Source of the DNA: Vibrio sp. CAU 1672
GTDB lineage: Bacteria > Pseudomonadota > Gammaproteobacteria > Enterobacterales > Vibrionaceae
Direction of reading: 5' to 3'
Length of the DNA stretch: 64,000 nt
Assembly: GCF_029223195.1 (NCBI RefSeq)
Contig: NZ_JARHUF010000002.1
Span: forward strand, 62,001-126,000
Shown here: positions 63,174 to 64,000 of the stretch, piece after piece
Numbering within the stretch: the first letter of the stretch is position 1
Layout of the letters: the number at the start of each line of letters is the position of its first letter
Notes under the pieces: model-generated
Told to the model about the DNA's origin: nothing
The model's input: only the letters and a program-made list of their open reading frames with translations
Databases searched by the model: none
Position numbers and translations under genes: made by a program

Positions 63174-64000
63174 ATGAGAGCAGATGATTTAATCCTGTTT
63201 TCCCAGGTAGTAGAACTGGGCAGTTTTAGTAAGGTGGCTGAAGAAAATAGCCTTACAAATTCGGTGGTTAGTAAAAGAATTGCCCGGCTGGAAGAGGAAA
63301 TAGGCGTACAGTTATTATATCGTACAACGCGTAAATTGACCCTGACTGAGGCAGGCAAGGTTTTGTTACACAGTGCTAAAAATGTGAAGCAAGCCACTCA
63401 GGAAGCGATGGATGCCGTGTCGGGTTTTGGTGAAAATGTCAGCGGCCACATTAAAATGTCAGTGCCGACTATCTCCGGCGACCTGATCCTCGCCGATGCC
63501 GTAGCCGAGTTCTGCAATATGCACCCGGGGCTGACCGTCGATATGTCTTTGGATAACCGCTTTGTCGATCTGGTCGCTGGCGGTTACGATCTGGTGATCC
63601 GCACCGGCTATCTGGAAGACTCCAGTTTGATTGCGCGCCATATTCTCGATTCCCAGTGGGTGGTGTGTGCGTCTCCTTCCTATATTGCCAAGCAAGGTAA
63701 ACCGCTTGAGCCAATTGACCTCTGTTCGCATAACTGTTTGCAGTATGCCTACCAGACGACCGGTGCCAGCGACTGGGAGTTTAAGGGAGATAAAGGCAAT
63801 TACATTGTCAAAGTTTCTGGCAGTTTCTCTACCGACAACGCTACCGCGTTGCGTAAAGCGGCACTGGGAGGTCACGGTATCGCGTATGTGCCGCGTTGCC
63901 TGGTGTATCACGATATTCGTAATGGTCAGCTGGTGGATATTTTCCCCGAACTGGTGGGGAAGAAGCTCGGCATCTATGCGGTCTACCCATTTACCCGCCA
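63174..64000 (+). CDS. LysR-family regulator divergent from lldP, partial
   Basis: The frame starts at ATG 63174 and runs off the right edge with 275 codons visible, so perhaps 25 residues are missing. The helix-turn-helix is clear (DLILFSQVVELGSFSKVAEE, NSLTNSVVSKRIARLEEEIG, LLYRTTRKLTLTEAGK). The effector domain follows (VDMSLDNRFVDLVAGGYDLV). Back-to-back placement with lldP suggests it controls the lactate operon, perhaps in response to lactate. The ribosome site is weak. Confidence 0.9.
   Translation, partial: MRADDLILFSQVVELGSFSKVAEENSLTNSVVSKRIARLEEEIGVQLLYRTTRKLTLTEAGKVLLHSAKNVKQATQEAMDAVSGFGENVSGHIKMSVPTISGDLILADAVAEFCNMHPGLTVDMSLDNRFVDLVAGGYDLVIRTGYLEDSSLIARHILDSQWVVCASPSYIAKQGKPLEPIDLCSHNCLQYAYQTTGASDWEFKGDKGNYIVKVSGSFSTDNATALRKAALGGHGIAYVPRCLVYHDIRNGQLVDIFPELVGKKLGIYAVYPFTR

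Noticed and set aside
1..64000. CRISPR arrays, tRNA or rRNA genes, prophage
   Set aside because: No regular spaced repeats, no tRNA-like or rRNA segments and no phage structural genes were seen on either strand.

Overview
The window is Gram-negative chromosomal DNA that reads as Vibrio, most like the second chromosome of a swarming species related to V. parahaemolyticus or V. alginolyticus. The evidence is a complete lateral (swarm-cell) flagellar locus with its own sigma-28, its own sigma-54 activator (lafK) and MotY, followed by scrABC-type genes and then kbl-tdh. Species is not claimed. No rRNA, tRNA or CRISPR array was seen.

Layout. 1-6065 (minus): a sugar ABC importer (binding protein, ATPase, two permeases) with an FGGY D-ribulokinase-like kinase that runs off the left edge. 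6665-23628 (minus): lateral flagellar block, read right to left as fliM-N-P-Q-R-flhB-flhA plus a degenerate EAL protein; then lafA; then a Maf-type flagellin glycosyltransferase with an 84-residue partner; then fliD-S-T-K-L-A-motA-motB and a small membrane protein. 24026-32063 (plus): motY-lafK-fliE-F-G-H-I-J. A 397-bp region separates these two divergent arms.

32060-37091 holds a GlyGly-CTERM trypsin-like protease, an SRPBCC protein, a YcdX-like PHP phosphoesterase, cytochrome b562, a DUF2946-like protein, a VOC protein and a LysR regulator. 37674-42386 is scrA-scrB-scrC (PLP enzyme, periplasmic binding protein, GGDEF-EAL protein), known in V. parahaemolyticus to switch between swarming and surface attachment through c-di-GMP. 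Machinery and decision circuit are therefore about 5.6 kb apart. 42597-44938 is kbl-tdh (threonine to glycine).

44939-47254 is an accessory patch: an 11-bp perfect hairpin, a small eroded reading frame, a Met/His-rich periplasmic protein, the 14-codon stub of a lost gene, and a 5'-truncated group II intron that keeps its maturase C-terminus and domains V and VI. Next come a BCCT transporter overlapping a homocysteine S-methyltransferase, a glutathionyl-hydroquinone reductase, a DoxX protein and a divergent LysR regulator. Alpha-carbonic anhydrase, an MscS channel and a small HTH protein follow. The right end is the lactate-use operon lldP-lldE-lldF-lldG-dld (minus) with a divergent LysR regulator cut by the window edge.

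The points most worth following are the degenerate EAL protein translationally coupled to lateral flhA, the Maf pair between flagellin and cap genes, the short FliM without an evident CheY-binding peptide, the LafK receiver without a phospho-acceptor, the BCCT/methyltransferase pair, and the intron-damaged metal-related locus.
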